Origin: Bacteroidales bacterium KA00344
GTDB taxonomy: Bacteria; Bacteroidota; Bacteroidia; Bacteroidales; Bacteroidaceae
Length of the DNA: 60,562 nt
Reading direction: 5' to 3'
Assembly (NCBI GenBank): GCA_001552765.1
Contig: KQ959397.1
Location: 16,421-76,982 of the forward strand
The translations under genes and the position numbers were made by a program. The stretch's first letter is position 1, and every line of letters starts with the position of its first letter. The notes beneath the pieces were generated by a model, which saw only the letters and a list, made by a program, of their open reading frames with translations, was not told the DNA's origin and did no database searches. Positions 9,277 to 17,482 of the stretch are shown here, piece by piece.

Positions 9277-10191
9277 CTACTGTTTCCCCCGATTGATAAT
9301 AAATATTCCACCGGCTGCCAAAAGTCCGGCAACTGCATACTTCCAATAGAACGTTTCGTGAAGACAAATGCATGAAGTAATAGCGCCCACAACTGGGATG
9401 AGGGAGTTGTAGATGGCTATTTTGCCCACAGGATTACAGGTGAGCAGCTTGTTGTATAGTGCAAATCCAACGGTGCTGATAGCTATGAGCAACAGCAAGT
9501 AAATGCAACCCACCAATGTGACACGCGGCAACACACCGTCCATAAGCAGACCCGGAACAACAAGCAACACACCACCGATAGCAAGCGACAAGCCTGTTCC
9601 TACAAACACATCGACGCGCTGACCAAGTCCGCGTATCATCAGCGAGGCAGTAGCTCCGCAAAGGGCGTTCAGAATAATCATGCCATCGCCAAGCCACGTG
9701 AAATAACCACTCTCCTTTCCACCCAAGTTCAGAGATAGAATACCGGCAAAGCCCACCACACAGCCAATGATTTTGCGCATGGTCATTTTGTCGGTTTTGA
9801 AAAAAATGCACGCAAAAATAACCACAGAGAACACGCTCAGCGAATTAAGTATCGCAGCTCGTGAGCCTTCACTGTGCGACAACCCAAAATAGAAGAAAGC
9901 ATAATGGAGCGTGGTATTCATCAGCGAGAAAAGCAGAATATACCACCAATCGACACCGTTCCTGACACGAAAACTTCTCCCCGCAGTTTGAGCCACAGCA
10001 AGTATCAGCAATCCTGCCAAACAAAATCGGATGCCGGCAAACAGCATTTTACTACCCGTCATATCGGGTGTTATTCCAAACTCAGCAAATCCAAGTTTAA
10101 TGAGCGGATAAGCCCAGCCCCAAGCAATGGCGGCAGTCAGAGCAAATAAAGAGGCCCAAAGCGGGCGTTGGAATATACTTTTTGCTTCCAT
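9277..10191 (-). CDS. DMT-superfamily (EamA) transporter
   Basis: This 304-residue inner-membrane protein has about ten hydrophobic helices in two EamA repeats. The first spans residues 1-140, starting at WASLFALTAAIAWGWAYPLI. The second spans about 150-300 and ends in a basic tail NRGKQ. Drug/metabolite transporters of this group usually export amino acids, metabolites or toxic compounds; the substrate cannot be predicted. It is monocistronic, converges on the tRNA-Cys terminator, and has a TACCTTTG box 19 bases upstream of its ATG. Composite element E2 lies further upstream, at 10400-10830. Confidence 0.9.
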   Translation of the reverse strand: MEAKSIFQRPLWASLFALTAAIAWGWAYPLIKLGFAEFGITPDMTGSKMLFAGIRFCLAGLLILAVAQTAGRSFRVRNGVDWWYILLFSLMNTTLHYAFFYFGLSHSEGSRAAILNSLSVFSVVIFACIFFKTDKMTMRKIIGCVVGFAGILSLNLGGKESGYFTWLGDGMIILNALCGATASLMIRGLGQRVDVFVGTGLSLAIGGVLLVVPGLLMDGVLPRVTLVGCIYLLLLIAISTVGFALYNKLLTCNPVGKIAIYNSLIPVVGAITSCICLHETFYWKYAVAGLLAAGGIFIINRGKQ

Positions 10192-10209
10192 TTTCTACGA
10201 TTTTAACTG

Positions 10210-10217
10210 CAAAGGTA
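10210..10217 (-). promoter_or_regulatory. -7 box of the DMT transporter gene
   Basis: TACCTTTG on the minus strand matches TAnnTTTG and lies 19 bases before the start codon. I see no good -33 element. Confidence 0.5.
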
Positions 10218-10399
10218 CTCATATAAATAGGCGTTCAGAAGAATTTGACGTTTATTTTTCATTTAATTGCCATTACAACTGTTATCCCTAACGAGAATAT
10301 TGGCGTGTCGATATTCAATGAACGGCCACCAAAAATCAAAGGGAACCGCACGAAATCTGGAAGCTATGAAGGAAGCGAGCATGAAACACGTTCTCCATT

Positions 10400-10830
10400 T
10401 TAGTCAAAATTTATACACTGTAGAAAGGACTTGAAAATTTTGTCTTCCAGCAAAAAAAGGGCTATGTTTAATCACAAAACGCTGCTTTTTGGAGGCCATG
10501 AGAAACAAATGAAACCATCTGAAATTTATCTTAATCCTGCGACTAAGGCCCAAACGCACGACGACTAAGGCCCAAACGCATGGCGACTAAGGCCCAAACG
10601 CATGGCGACTAAGCCTCAATCGTGATGCCGAAAAGCCCTAACGGCAACGCCACAAAGCCTTAATCGCAAAGCTTTGAGAGAATATATTTTATGCTATTCG
10701 TTGCAAATTACCGTATATTGCTGTTATACAGGAATTTACATAATATTCGATTTTTCGGGCGTATTTCGAACAAAAATATTTGCATTCAAAAATACGTGAA
10801 TTATAAGAGGGCGTTTGTCCTTTTATTTCA
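10400..10830 (-). repeat. Dispersed composite element copy E2
   Basis: This copy fills most of the 666-base gap between the DMT transporter and HAD genes. Read on the minus strand it has module b (10830-10735, with inverted repeat CGTATTT/AAATACG at 10760-10766 and 10790-10796), a six-unit 22-bp array (10670-10539), and module d (10535-10400, with the conserved AAACATAGCCCTTTTT segment). Module a is absent. The rest of the gap, 10218-10399, holds nothing recognisable. Confidence 0.8.
10539..10670 (-). repeat. 22-bp tandem array, six units (E2)
   Basis: Exactly six consecutive 22-bp units (132 bp). On the plus strand units 1-3 share ACTAAGGCCCAAACGCA and are nearly identical. Units 4-6 are diverged and resemble the arrays of E3-E5. 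The near-identity of units 1-3 suggests recent tandem expansion. No unique spacers separate the units, so this is not a CRISPR array. Confidence 0.85.
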
Positions 10831-10857
10831 ACAAAACTAAACGCAATCAATTGTTGT

Positions 10858-11487
10858 CTATCCTAACAAACTATCGAGATTCAACTGCGTGTAATCGTCG
10901 GCTACAACATCACAGAGCGGGGCAACCACCTGCCGACTGTTTGTCGTTGTCAGTCCAACAGAATACAAACCGGCTGCGCGCACAGCCTTCAGTCCGTTGA
11001 TGCTGTCTTCAATTCCCATACATTCTGCCGGCTGCACACCCAACACCTGTACTCCCTTGAGATAACATTCGGGGTCAGGCTTGCTTTTGGTGAAGTCTTC
11101 ACTTGTAAGTATCTTGTCGAAATACTGCTTCAACTCAGGCCGTTTGTCATACACACTCTCCATTTTCGGACGATTGCTGCTTGTCACTACTGCCGTTTTA
11201 AGATCACGTTGGTGAAGCTGCTTGACAAAGGCTTCAAAGCCTGCAATATAATCATAACGCATTTGACGTTCATACTCATTCAGCTCGTGGGTAATAGTCT
11301 CTTGAACATCCGGTCTGTCAGCAAAGAATGCATCATAAATCTGCACCAGCGTCATGCCCTTTATTTTATGTTCAATTCCCGGAGTTTCCGGATAATACCG
11401 TCTGAACTGTTTCCCCCAAAACTTTGTGTATTGTGTCTCTGTGTCGAGCACCACTCCATCAAGGTCAAATAAAACTGCTTTAATCAT
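10858..11487 (-). CDS. HAD-superfamily phosphatase, beta-phosphoglucomutase-like
   Basis: This 209-residue HAD subfamily IA hydrolase acts on a phosphorylated metabolite, probably a sugar phosphate. Motif I is FDLDGVVLDTE (Asp8, Asp10), motif II is VVTSSNR, motif III is the Lys in KSKPDPE, and motif IV is GIEDSINGLKA. A helical cap domain sits between motifs I and II (about residues 18-90). The KPDPE and EDS-GL motifs resemble beta-phosphoglucomutase and related phosphatases, but the substrate is not determined by sequence. It is divergent from rsmG, with which it shares a compact promoter region. Confidence 0.88.
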   Translation of the reverse strand: MIKAVLFDLDGVVLDTETQYTKFWGKQFRRYYPETPGIEHKIKGMTLVQIYDAFFADRPDVQETITHELNEYERQMRYDYIAGFEAFVKQLHQRDLKTAVVTSSNRPKMESVYDKRPELKQYFDKILTSEDFTKSKPDPECYLKGVQVLGVQPAECMGIEDSINGLKAVRAAGLYSVGLTTTNSRQVVAPLCDVVADDYTQLNLDSLLG

Positions 11488-11506
11488 TATTATATGTATT
11501 TGACTA

Positions 11507-11535
11507 CAAAGTTACGCCAAAAAATCGTAACTTTG
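11507..11535. promoter_or_regulatory. Divergent promoters of the HAD gene and rsmG
   Basis: Two identical -7 boxes face away from each other: TAACTTTG on the minus strand (11507-11514) and on the plus strand (11528-11535). The rsmG start at 11545 is only nine bases beyond its box, so that mRNA would have a leader of a few bases at most. Confidence 0.6.
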
Positions 11536-11544
11536 CCCGCAATA

Positions 11545-12183
11545 ATGGACAAAATGGACTTCTACAACTATTTCCCGCATCTCACCTCCACCCAGAAGGA
11601 GCAGTTCGAAGCACTCGATGCACTCTATCACGATTGGAATGCAAAAATCAATGTCATTTCCCGAAAAGACATCGACAACCTGTATCTACACCACGTACTC
11701 CACTCGCTGGCCATTGCCTATGTGATAAGATTCAAACCTCAAACCACCATCCTCGACTTTGGTACAGGTGGCGGCTTTCCCGGCATTCCACTGGCCATCA
11801 TGTTTCCAGAATGTCATTTTACCCTCATCGATAGCACCGGAAAAAAAATAAAAGTAGCAACCGAGATAGCCAATTCCATTGGTCTGAAAAACGTTGAAGC
11901 CTTTCATCGTCGTGGCGAAGAGGAAAAAGGTAAGTTCGATTTTGTGGTGTCGCGCGCTGTGATGCCCCTGCCCGACTTGGTGAAAATTGTTCGGAAAAAC
12001 ATCTCTAAGTCACAACGCAACGCTTTGCCCAACGGGCTTGTCGTGCTTAAAGGCGGGAGTCTGAGTTCCGAGCTCAAACCTTTTAAGAAGATTGTGGAAC
12101 AAACAGAGATTTCCACTTTCTTCGACAATGAATGGTTTAAAGAAAAATATGTGATCTACCTGCCATTGTCACCATACAAATAA
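11545..12183 (+). CDS. rsmG: 16S rRNA (guanine-527-N7)-methyltransferase
   Basis: RsmG methylates N7 of G527 in 16S rRNA using S-adenosylmethionine; loss of the enzyme gives low-level streptomycin resistance in other bacteria. The Rossmann SAM-binding motif DFGTGGGFPGIPLAI is clear. The family segments WNAKINVISRKDI near the N-terminus and FDFVVSRAV also fit. With the ATG at 11545 the protein is 212 residues, the usual length. A longer upstream start would place the -7 promoter box inside the coding region. It heads a forward cluster with an MBL hydrolase, ruvC, an ABC ATPase and a secreted protein (gaps of 45-54 bases). Confidence 0.95.
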   Translation: MDKMDFYNYFPHLTSTQKEQFEALDALYHDWNAKINVISRKDIDNLYLHHVLHSLAIAYVIRFKPQTTILDFGTGGGFPGIPLAIMFPECHFTLIDSTGKKIKVATEIANSIGLKNVEAFHRRGEEEKGKFDFVVSRAVMPLPDLVKIVRKNISKSQRNALPNGLVVLKGGSLSSELKPFKKIVEQTEISTFFDNEWFKEKYVIYLPLSPYK

Positions 12184-12233
12184 CATCTCGATTAAGAATA
12201 CCCATCACCCCATTAACTTATCATCGAAAATAT

Positions 12234-12881
12234 ATGCTAAAGATACATCCATTTGTTTGCAACATGATTCAGGAGAACTGCTATGTTGTCAGCGACGAGA
12301 CCCGTGAGGCCGTCATCATCGACTGTGGCGCATTCTACGAAAGTGAGAAAAAAGCTATTCAGGAATATATTGAACAGAACGAGCTACGTCCCGTACACTT
12401 GTTGGCTACGCATGGACACATAGACCATAACTTTGGCAATAAGTTCGTGCACGATACTTGGGGCTTGAAAGTAGAAGTACACGCTTCAGACGAGAAGTTG
12501 ATGAACTCGCTGCCCATGCAGGCAAAAGCTATCTGCGGTATCGAAATGCAGCCATCGGATTTCTCTCCCGTAGGCAAATATCTATGCGAAGAGGATGTAG
12601 TAAAGTTTGGAAACCATCAATTTACCTTGCTCGAAACACCCGGCCACTCCCCCGGTAGCGTTTTTTTCTATTGCAAGGAAGAAAACGTTGCCTTCTCCGG
12701 CGACACCCTCTTTCGCAACAGCATAGGTCGCACCGATTTGCCGGGAGGCTCCATGTTCCTCATCATACAGAGCCTGCGTATGGTGTCGCAGCTGCCCGAC
12801 AACACCAAGCTGTATCCCGGACACGGTGAGCCGACGACCATTGGCAACGAGGTTGCAAACAATCCCTATATCGACCGATAA
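12234..12881 (+). CDS. Metallo-beta-lactamase-fold hydrolase, glyoxalase II-like
   Basis: This 215-residue cytoplasmic metallo-hydrolase has the zinc-binding motif THGHIDH (HxHxDH) and the later ligands in TPGHSPGS, SGDTLF and PGHGEPT, all in the expected order. The single-domain form resembles YcbL/GloB-type thioesterases that hydrolyse S-lactoylglutathione or similar thioesters. Because glutathione is unusual in strict anaerobes, the real substrate may differ. It lies between rsmG and ruvC in a probable operon. Confidence 0.88.
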   Translation: MLKIHPFVCNMIQENCYVVSDETREAVIIDCGAFYESEKKAIQEYIEQNELRPVHLLATHGHIDHNFGNKFVHDTWGLKVEVHASDEKLMNSLPMQAKAICGIEMQPSDFSPVGKYLCEEDVVKFGNHQFTLLETPGHSPGSVFFYCKEENVAFSGDTLFRNSIGRTDLPGGSMFLIIQSLRMVSQLPDNTKLYPGHGEPTTIGNEVANNPYIDR

Positions 12882-12935
12882 AGCAACCGGAGAAACAACC
12901 AAGAACAAACAGACAGACATTCAGGAACAACAACA

Positions 12936-13517
12936 ATGACACCAACACGCAAACAGCCCGCCGAACGCATTATCTTGGGCATCGACCCGGGTACCAACAT
13001 CATGGGCTATGGCGTGCTGCGTGTGATCGGAAACAAACCGGAAATGTTGGCATTGGGGGTAGTCGATATGCGTAAGATACCGGACACCTATCTCAAATTA
13101 GGCAAAATTTTCGAGCGTGTTATCGGTATCATAGATGAATATCATCCCGACGAAATGGCAATTGAAGCACCGTTTTACAGCAAAAACGTGCAATCGCTCA
13201 TCAAATTGGGACGGGCTCAGGGGGTGGCCATATCGGCAGCCATTCATCGCGACATTTTCATCCATGAGTATGCTCCCCTGAAAATCAAGATGGCCATCAC
13301 CGGACAAGGACAAGCCTCAAAGGAGCAGGTTGCCGGGATGTTGCAGCGACTGTTGAACATCAGTAAGGAAGAAATGCCAAAATTCATGGATGCCACCGAT
13401 GCCTTGGGGGCAGCCTATTGTCATTTCATGCAATCGTCAAGGCCCGACGCAGACGCTCCCCATTATGGGAGTTGGAGTGATTTCGTAAGAAGAAATCCCA
13501 AAAAGGTAAAACGCTAA
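12936..13517 (+). CDS. ruvC: Holliday junction resolvase RuvC
   Basis: RuvC is the endonuclease that resolves Holliday junctions during homologous recombination, working with RuvAB. The four catalytic acids are visible: Asp in GIDPGTN, Glu in [10 protein letters not shown], and two Asp in [13 protein letters not shown]. The protein is 193 residues with a short basic tail ending PKKVKR, close to the usual size. ruvA and ruvB are not in the window. It follows the MBL hydrolase gene by 54 bases. Confidence 0.96.
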   Translation: MTPTRKQPAERIILGIDPGTNIMGYGVLRVIGNKPEMLALGVVDMRKIPDTYLKLGKIFERVIGIIDEYHPDEMAIEAPFYSKNVQSLIKLGRAQGVAISAAIHRDIFIHEYAPLKIKMAITGQGQASKEQVAGMLQRLLNISKEEMPKFMDATDALGAAYCHFMQSSRPDADAPHYGSWSDFVRRNPKKVKR

Positions 13518-13562
13518 ACATTAACGGGAGAACAGCAAGACTTCGAAGAAAGGAAATAAGAC

Positions 13563-15098
13563 GTGGTGCAACAGACAAACAATGCAAATATTCACAGTAG
13601 CAATGACTGTAATGAGGCATGGCCCATCATCAAGGTGAGCAACGGTGTGTGCAGAATGCCCGAATGGCGAATGGAAGAGCCCGTGAACTTTGAGAGCCGC
13701 AACGGTGAGCATATCGCTATCATCGGTCCAAATGCAGGGGGTAAAACCCGTTTGGTAAATATCATCATGGGAAAATACCCGTTGCTCATGCAGGATATAG
13801 AATATGATTTCCGGCCCAGCACCAAGCCCATGGCGTCTGACAACATCAAGTACATTGCATTTCAAGATGCGTACGGTGGTGACAACGATCGCACCTATTT
13901 CCTGCAGCAACGATGGAATCAGACTGAAATAGACCGCAATACTCCTACTGTGGGAGCGAAGCTGGAAGAGGCATATCAACGACAGGGAGAAGACACACCG
14001 GAACGTAGAACACTGCAACAAAACCTCTACAAAACCTTTCAAATGGATCTGTTGCTCGACAAATACACTACGTTGCTTTCAAGTGGCGAACTGCGGAAGT
14101 TTAAGCTAACGGAAACATTGCTCGCAGCACCACGCGTGCTTATCATGGACAATCCCTTTATCGGGCTCGATGCCTCCACGCGAGATCAGTTGCGCGATCT
14201 GTTTGAAACTCTGTCGCACAACAAGGGACTGCAGATTATCCTTGTACTTTCTAAAACAGACGATATACCATCGTTCATCACCCATGTGGTGGAAGTGAAA
14301 AACAACAAGGTGTGTCCCAAACTCTCCCTAACAGAGTATTTGGAACAAAAACAACCTGTGCCTGTCCATGTGTTAAGCAAGGAAACTGAACAGGCAATTA
14401 TTAGTCTGCCATATAAAAACAATGAATACCACACACAAAAGGTGGTGGAATTGCATAACGTGAGTATCAAATATGGAAACCGCACCATTTTGAAGGACCT
14501 GTCGTGGACTGTTCAAAATGGTGAGAAATGGGCACTCGTAGGGAAAAATGGGGCGGGAAAGTCTACATTGCTAAGTCTCGTTTGTGCGGATAATCCACAG
14601 AGTTATGCTTGCGATATAACCCTATTCGACCAACCAAGAGGAACGGGAGAAAGCATCTGGGACATCAAAAAACACATCGGATATGTGTCTCCGGAAATGC
14701 ATCGAGCCTATAAACGCGACCTCCCAACCATACAAATTGTTGCCAGCGGTCTTAAAGACAGCGTAGGATTATATGTGAAACCCAAAGAAGATGAATATGA
14801 GATTTGCCGCTTCTGGATGGACGTTTTTGGTGTTAAAGATATTGAAAAACGAACTTTCATGAAACTTTCCAGCGGAGAGCAACGTCTTGCTTTATTAGCA
14901 AGGGCATTTGTCAAAGATCCGGAATTGCTCATACTTGATGAGCCCTTGCATGGACTGGACAACCGAAATCGACAGAAAGTGAAGAATATCATCGATACAT
15001 TCTGTCGTCGGAAGAATAAGACGCTCATCATGGTCACCCACTACGAGAACGAATTTCCCACGTGTATAGACCACAAGTTGGAGTTGATTAGACATTAA
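13563..15098 (+). CDS. Tandem ABC ATPase (ModF/PhrA-like)
   Basis: This soluble protein of 511 residues has two ABC nucleotide-binding domains and no membrane segment, as in the ModF-type proteins. Domain 1 has Walker A GPNAGGKT (residues 55-62), signature LSSGE (172-176) and Walker B LIMDNP, where Asn197 replaces the catalytic Glu. Domain 2 has a canonical Walker A GKNGAGKST, signature LSSGEQR and Walker B LLILDEP. Site 1 may therefore bind but not hydrolyse ATP. It starts with GTG at 13563; no upstream ATG is available. Its role is uncertain; it may work with DNA, translation or a separate transporter. Confidence 0.85.
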   Translation: MVQQTNNANIHSSNDCNEAWPIIKVSNGVCRMPEWRMEEPVNFESRNGEHIAIIGPNAGGKTRLVNIIMGKYPLLMQDIEYDFRPSTKPMASDNIKYIAFQDAYGGDNDRTYFLQQRWNQTEIDRNTPTVGAKLEEAYQRQGEDTPERRTLQQNLYKTFQMDLLLDKYTTLLSSGELRKFKLTETLLAAPRVLIMDNPFIGLDASTRDQLRDLFETLSHNKGLQIILVLSKTDDIPSFITHVVEVKNNKVCPKLSLTEYLEQKQPVPVHVLSKETEQAIISLPYKNNEYHTQKVVELHNVSIKYGNRTILKDLSWTVQNGEKWALVGKNGAGKSTLLSLVCADNPQSYACDITLFDQPRGTGESIWDIKKHIGYVSPEMHRAYKRDLPTIQIVASGLKDSVGLYVKPKEDEYEICRFWMDVFGVKDIEKRTFMKLSSGEQRLALLARAFVKDPELLILDEPLHGLDNRNRQKVKNIIDTFCRRKNKTLIMVTHYENEFPTCIDHKLELIRH

Positions 15099-15145
15099 TC
15101 CATATTTAACAATAAACAAGGAATATAAACAATACAAATAAATTA

Positions 15146-15634
15146 ATGAATATGAAGAAGATTTTAACAGCCTTTGCGATGCTTTGTGCCTTTACTATAA
15201 ATATTCAAGCTCAGCAGATTTTCAATGAAGTGAAGAATATGCAGAAAAACTTTGAAACCATCAAATATGACAAGAAAAAACCTATGGAAGAGCGGAAAGT
15301 AGCATCTTTCAAATGGGATGCCATAGAATATATGCTTTATAAAGCAAATGACAACGCCTCCTTTACCGAACAGCAATTAGGCGAACAAACCTTTGCCATG
15401 ACTGAGTTTGTAAATCTTTACTTCAAACGTCTGGCAGAATCAAGCAACAAATCGAAAAAAGAGATTGTGATAACCCGCTTTAAAAATGCAAGCATCAACA
15501 ACAGTCTTTTCAATGATATGGACAAGGACCTTGTGCTAGGATATTACAACAGTACAAAGTTTGCTACCCCATTCTCTCTGGATACCAATTGGGAAAATGC
15601 GCTGAAAGAGATCAGAAGCAAGAGCTGGGACTAA
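15146..15634 (+). CDS. Secreted protein of unknown function
   Basis: I do not recognise a named family. The 162-residue protein starts with a clear signal peptide (MKKILTAFAMLCAFTINIQAQ, cleavage after about residue 22 of the longer reading). The mature part is helical, rich in Lys, Asn and Phe, with no Cys. Start codons at 15146 and 15152 (the ATG of MKKIL) are both possible; the second gives the cleaner signal peptide. It is the last gene of the rsmG cluster and ends in front of two hairpins. Confidence 0.75.
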   Translation: MNMKKILTAFAMLCAFTINIQAQQIFNEVKNMQKNFETIKYDKKKPMEERKVASFKWDAIEYMLYKANDNASFTEQQLGEQTFAMTEFVNLYFKRLAESSNKSKKEIVITRFKNASINNSLFNDMDKDLVLGYYNSTKFATPFSLDTNWENALKEIRSKSWD

Positions 15635-15657
15635 AAATCCAAACAGCCAAAACCAAT

Positions 15658-15676
15658 GCTCCCCATAACCGGGAGC
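15658..15676 (+). terminator. Weak terminator hairpin
   Basis: GCTCCC (15658-15663) pairs with GGGAGC (15671-15676) 24 bases after the stop of the secreted-protein gene. The T-rich tail is short, so termination strength is uncertain. Confidence 0.4.
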
Positions 15677-15708
15677 TTAGTTCTTTGTAAAAAAGACTAC
15701 AAATAAAG

Positions 15709-15773
15709 AAAACTACGACGCCATCGCATGTACATTTCTTAACTCAATGAACATCCGATAGCGTTGTAGTTTT
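15709..15773. terminator. Long imperfect hairpin between convergent genes
   Basis: Positions 15709-15726 can pair with 15756-15773. This is an 18-bp stem with one G-T wobble and one C-A mismatch around a 29-base loop. The outer AAAACTAC/GTAGTTTT ends give T-runs in both directions. It sits between the convergent 15146-15634 and 15851-17371 genes, so a bidirectional terminator is the simplest reading. Confidence 0.55.
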
Positions 15774-15850
15774 GTCACATTTATAAAGTTAGCGTTGCCA
15801 CTATACTGCTTAATCGCAGTCGCATTGTTTGCCAATGCTTGTTTCTGTGT

Positions 15851-17371
15851 TTACTGATGGCTATCGCGCAGCAAGTCATTAACGGTCTTTACAGGATTGA
15901 ATGTAGAAAGCGGAACTTCCACAAAGATGGTGTTCCAATCACTCATCGCACCATTCCAAAGGCCTGGCAATTCGAGTGCCTTGAGTTCTCGACCGTTTTT
16001 ACTCTTTGAACTGATAAAACCTGTAGACTCGTCTACATAGTCGACCAAGTTAAAAGCGTTGCCCTCATAATCCTTGATAGCACATACGAGATCTACCGGA
16101 TTAAAGTGCGTTCCGTCCGTGAACATCTTCACATAATCGGCATTCGACTTGTCGATTTGACTGCTTTCGAGTATCTGCAAACTCACACTGCCGTCTGCAT
16201 TATAAGCAAAAAACGGTCCTCCACCAGGCTCGCCAACATTCTTTACCACTCCACAGACACGCATCGGACGATTTAGTTTTCGCTTCAAGTAACTCACAAG
16301 CTCAGCATCTTCAAAGTGTTTCAAATCTGCATTACGGCAGCAAAGGTCACGCTGCACAAAGCGAATAATCTCCTCCAACTTGCTATGGTTGTATGCTCCG
16401 CTATCCAATGCCTGTATGTAAGCAAAAACTTTCTGCTGCGTTTCGACCAAAACACCTGCAATGATCTGCTTCCAGAGCACTGTTTCGGCCTTCAAACGGT
16501 CGGGAACAACATTGTCGATATTCTTAACGAATACGATATCGGCATCAATATCATTGAGATTTTCGATAAGCGCTCCATGCCCACCCGGCCGGAAGAGCAA
16601 GCTGCCGTCTTCGTTTCTGAAAGGTGTATTGTCCGGATTCGTGGCTATGGTATCTGTACTTGGTTTCTGCTCAGAGAAGGAAATGTTGTAATGAATGCCA
16701 AACTTCTGTTCATAATAATCTTTCTTCTCCGCTACTTTCTTCTCAAAAAGATCGAGATGGTCGTGCGACACCGTAAAATGTATATTAGCCTCGCCATCCA
16801 CCGATGCATAGAGGGCAGCTTCCACTAAATGCTCCTCCATTGGGGTGCGGGCATCATCTTTATAGTTGTGAAAGAGCAGCATGCCCTTGGGCAACTGTCC
16901 AAAATTCATGCCCTCATTGTTCAGCATATTGGCTACTACCGCCTTATAATTACCCTCCGTTATCAGCTGGTCTATCGTCTTGCCATGATTGGCTTGGCAC
17001 TTTTTGTCGAGTGTCTTGAAGAATGCAAACTGTTTGATATCAGCAAAAAACTTCTTCTCAAAGTCCGTACTTGGAGTATCGTAATCGGCTGTTAGAAACG
17101 CAAACATATTCTTGAACATACGGCTGGCAGCTCCCGAAGCCGGTATAAACTTCACAACTTTATGCCTACCTTCTTTCTTATAATCCTCCCATTTCTGTCT
17201 CGCAATTTGTTGTTCTGTTTCATTAGGGACAACTATTCCCTTTTCCACAGAAGCAGCCCCTTCCAAACGGAGGAAAGGGAAACCTTGTTTGATTTGTTCG
17301 AGCTGATGCTCCACACGGGCTATAGATATCCCACGACTTTCAATTTGCTTCTTGTCTGCGTCTGTAAACAT
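15851..17371 (-). CDS. DUF4301 family protein
   Basis: This soluble protein of 506 residues belongs to the DUF4301 family, which is widespread in Bacteroidota and has no assigned function that I know of. Segments such as IPASGAASRMFKNM (about residues 76-89) and LLFRPGGHGALIENLN resemble nucleotidyltransferase or sugar-nucleotide binding loops, so a pyrophosphorylase-like fold is possible. No signal peptide or membrane helix is seen. It is monocistronic and has a good promoter: a TATTTTTG box at 17405-17412 with TTG 18 bases further upstream. Confidence 0.8.
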   Translation of the reverse strand: MFTDADKKQIESRGISIARVEHQLEQIKQGFPFLRLEGAASVEKGIVVPNETEQQIARQKWEDYKKEGRHKVVKFIPASGAASRMFKNMFAFLTADYDTPSTDFEKKFFADIKQFAFFKTLDKKCQANHGKTIDQLITEGNYKAVVANMLNNEGMNFGQLPKGMLLFHNYKDDARTPMEEHLVEAALYASVDGEANIHFTVSHDHLDLFEKKVAEKKDYYEQKFGIHYNISFSEQKPSTDTIATNPDNTPFRNEDGSLLFRPGGHGALIENLNDIDADIVFVKNIDNVVPDRLKAETVLWKQIIAGVLVETQQKVFAYIQALDSGAYNHSKLEEIIRFVQRDLCCRNADLKHFEDAELVSYLKRKLNRPMRVCGVVKNVGEPGGGPFFAYNADGSVSLQILESSQIDKSNADYVKMFTDGTHFNPVDLVCAIKDYEGNAFNLVDYVDESTGFISSKSKNGRELKALELPGLWNGAMSDWNTIFVEVPLSTFNPVKTVNDLLRDSHQ

Positions 17372-17404
17372 TGTTGGTTCAGTTTAATTTGAAGATATAT
17401 ACTA

Positions 17405-17433
17405 CAAAAATAAAGAATATTTCTCAAACACAA
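17405..17433 (-). promoter_or_regulatory. Promoter of the DUF4301 gene
   Basis: On the minus strand, TTG (17431-17433) is followed after 18 bases by TATTTTTG (17405-17412). Confidence 0.55.
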
Positions 17434-17482
17434 AAATGATACAGAACAAAAGGGATAAAATAATCGTTAAATGACCAAAAAG

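Noticed and set aside
10539..10670. CRISPR array
   Set aside because: Units follow each other without unique spacers, unit sequence is degenerate, and no cas gene is in the window.
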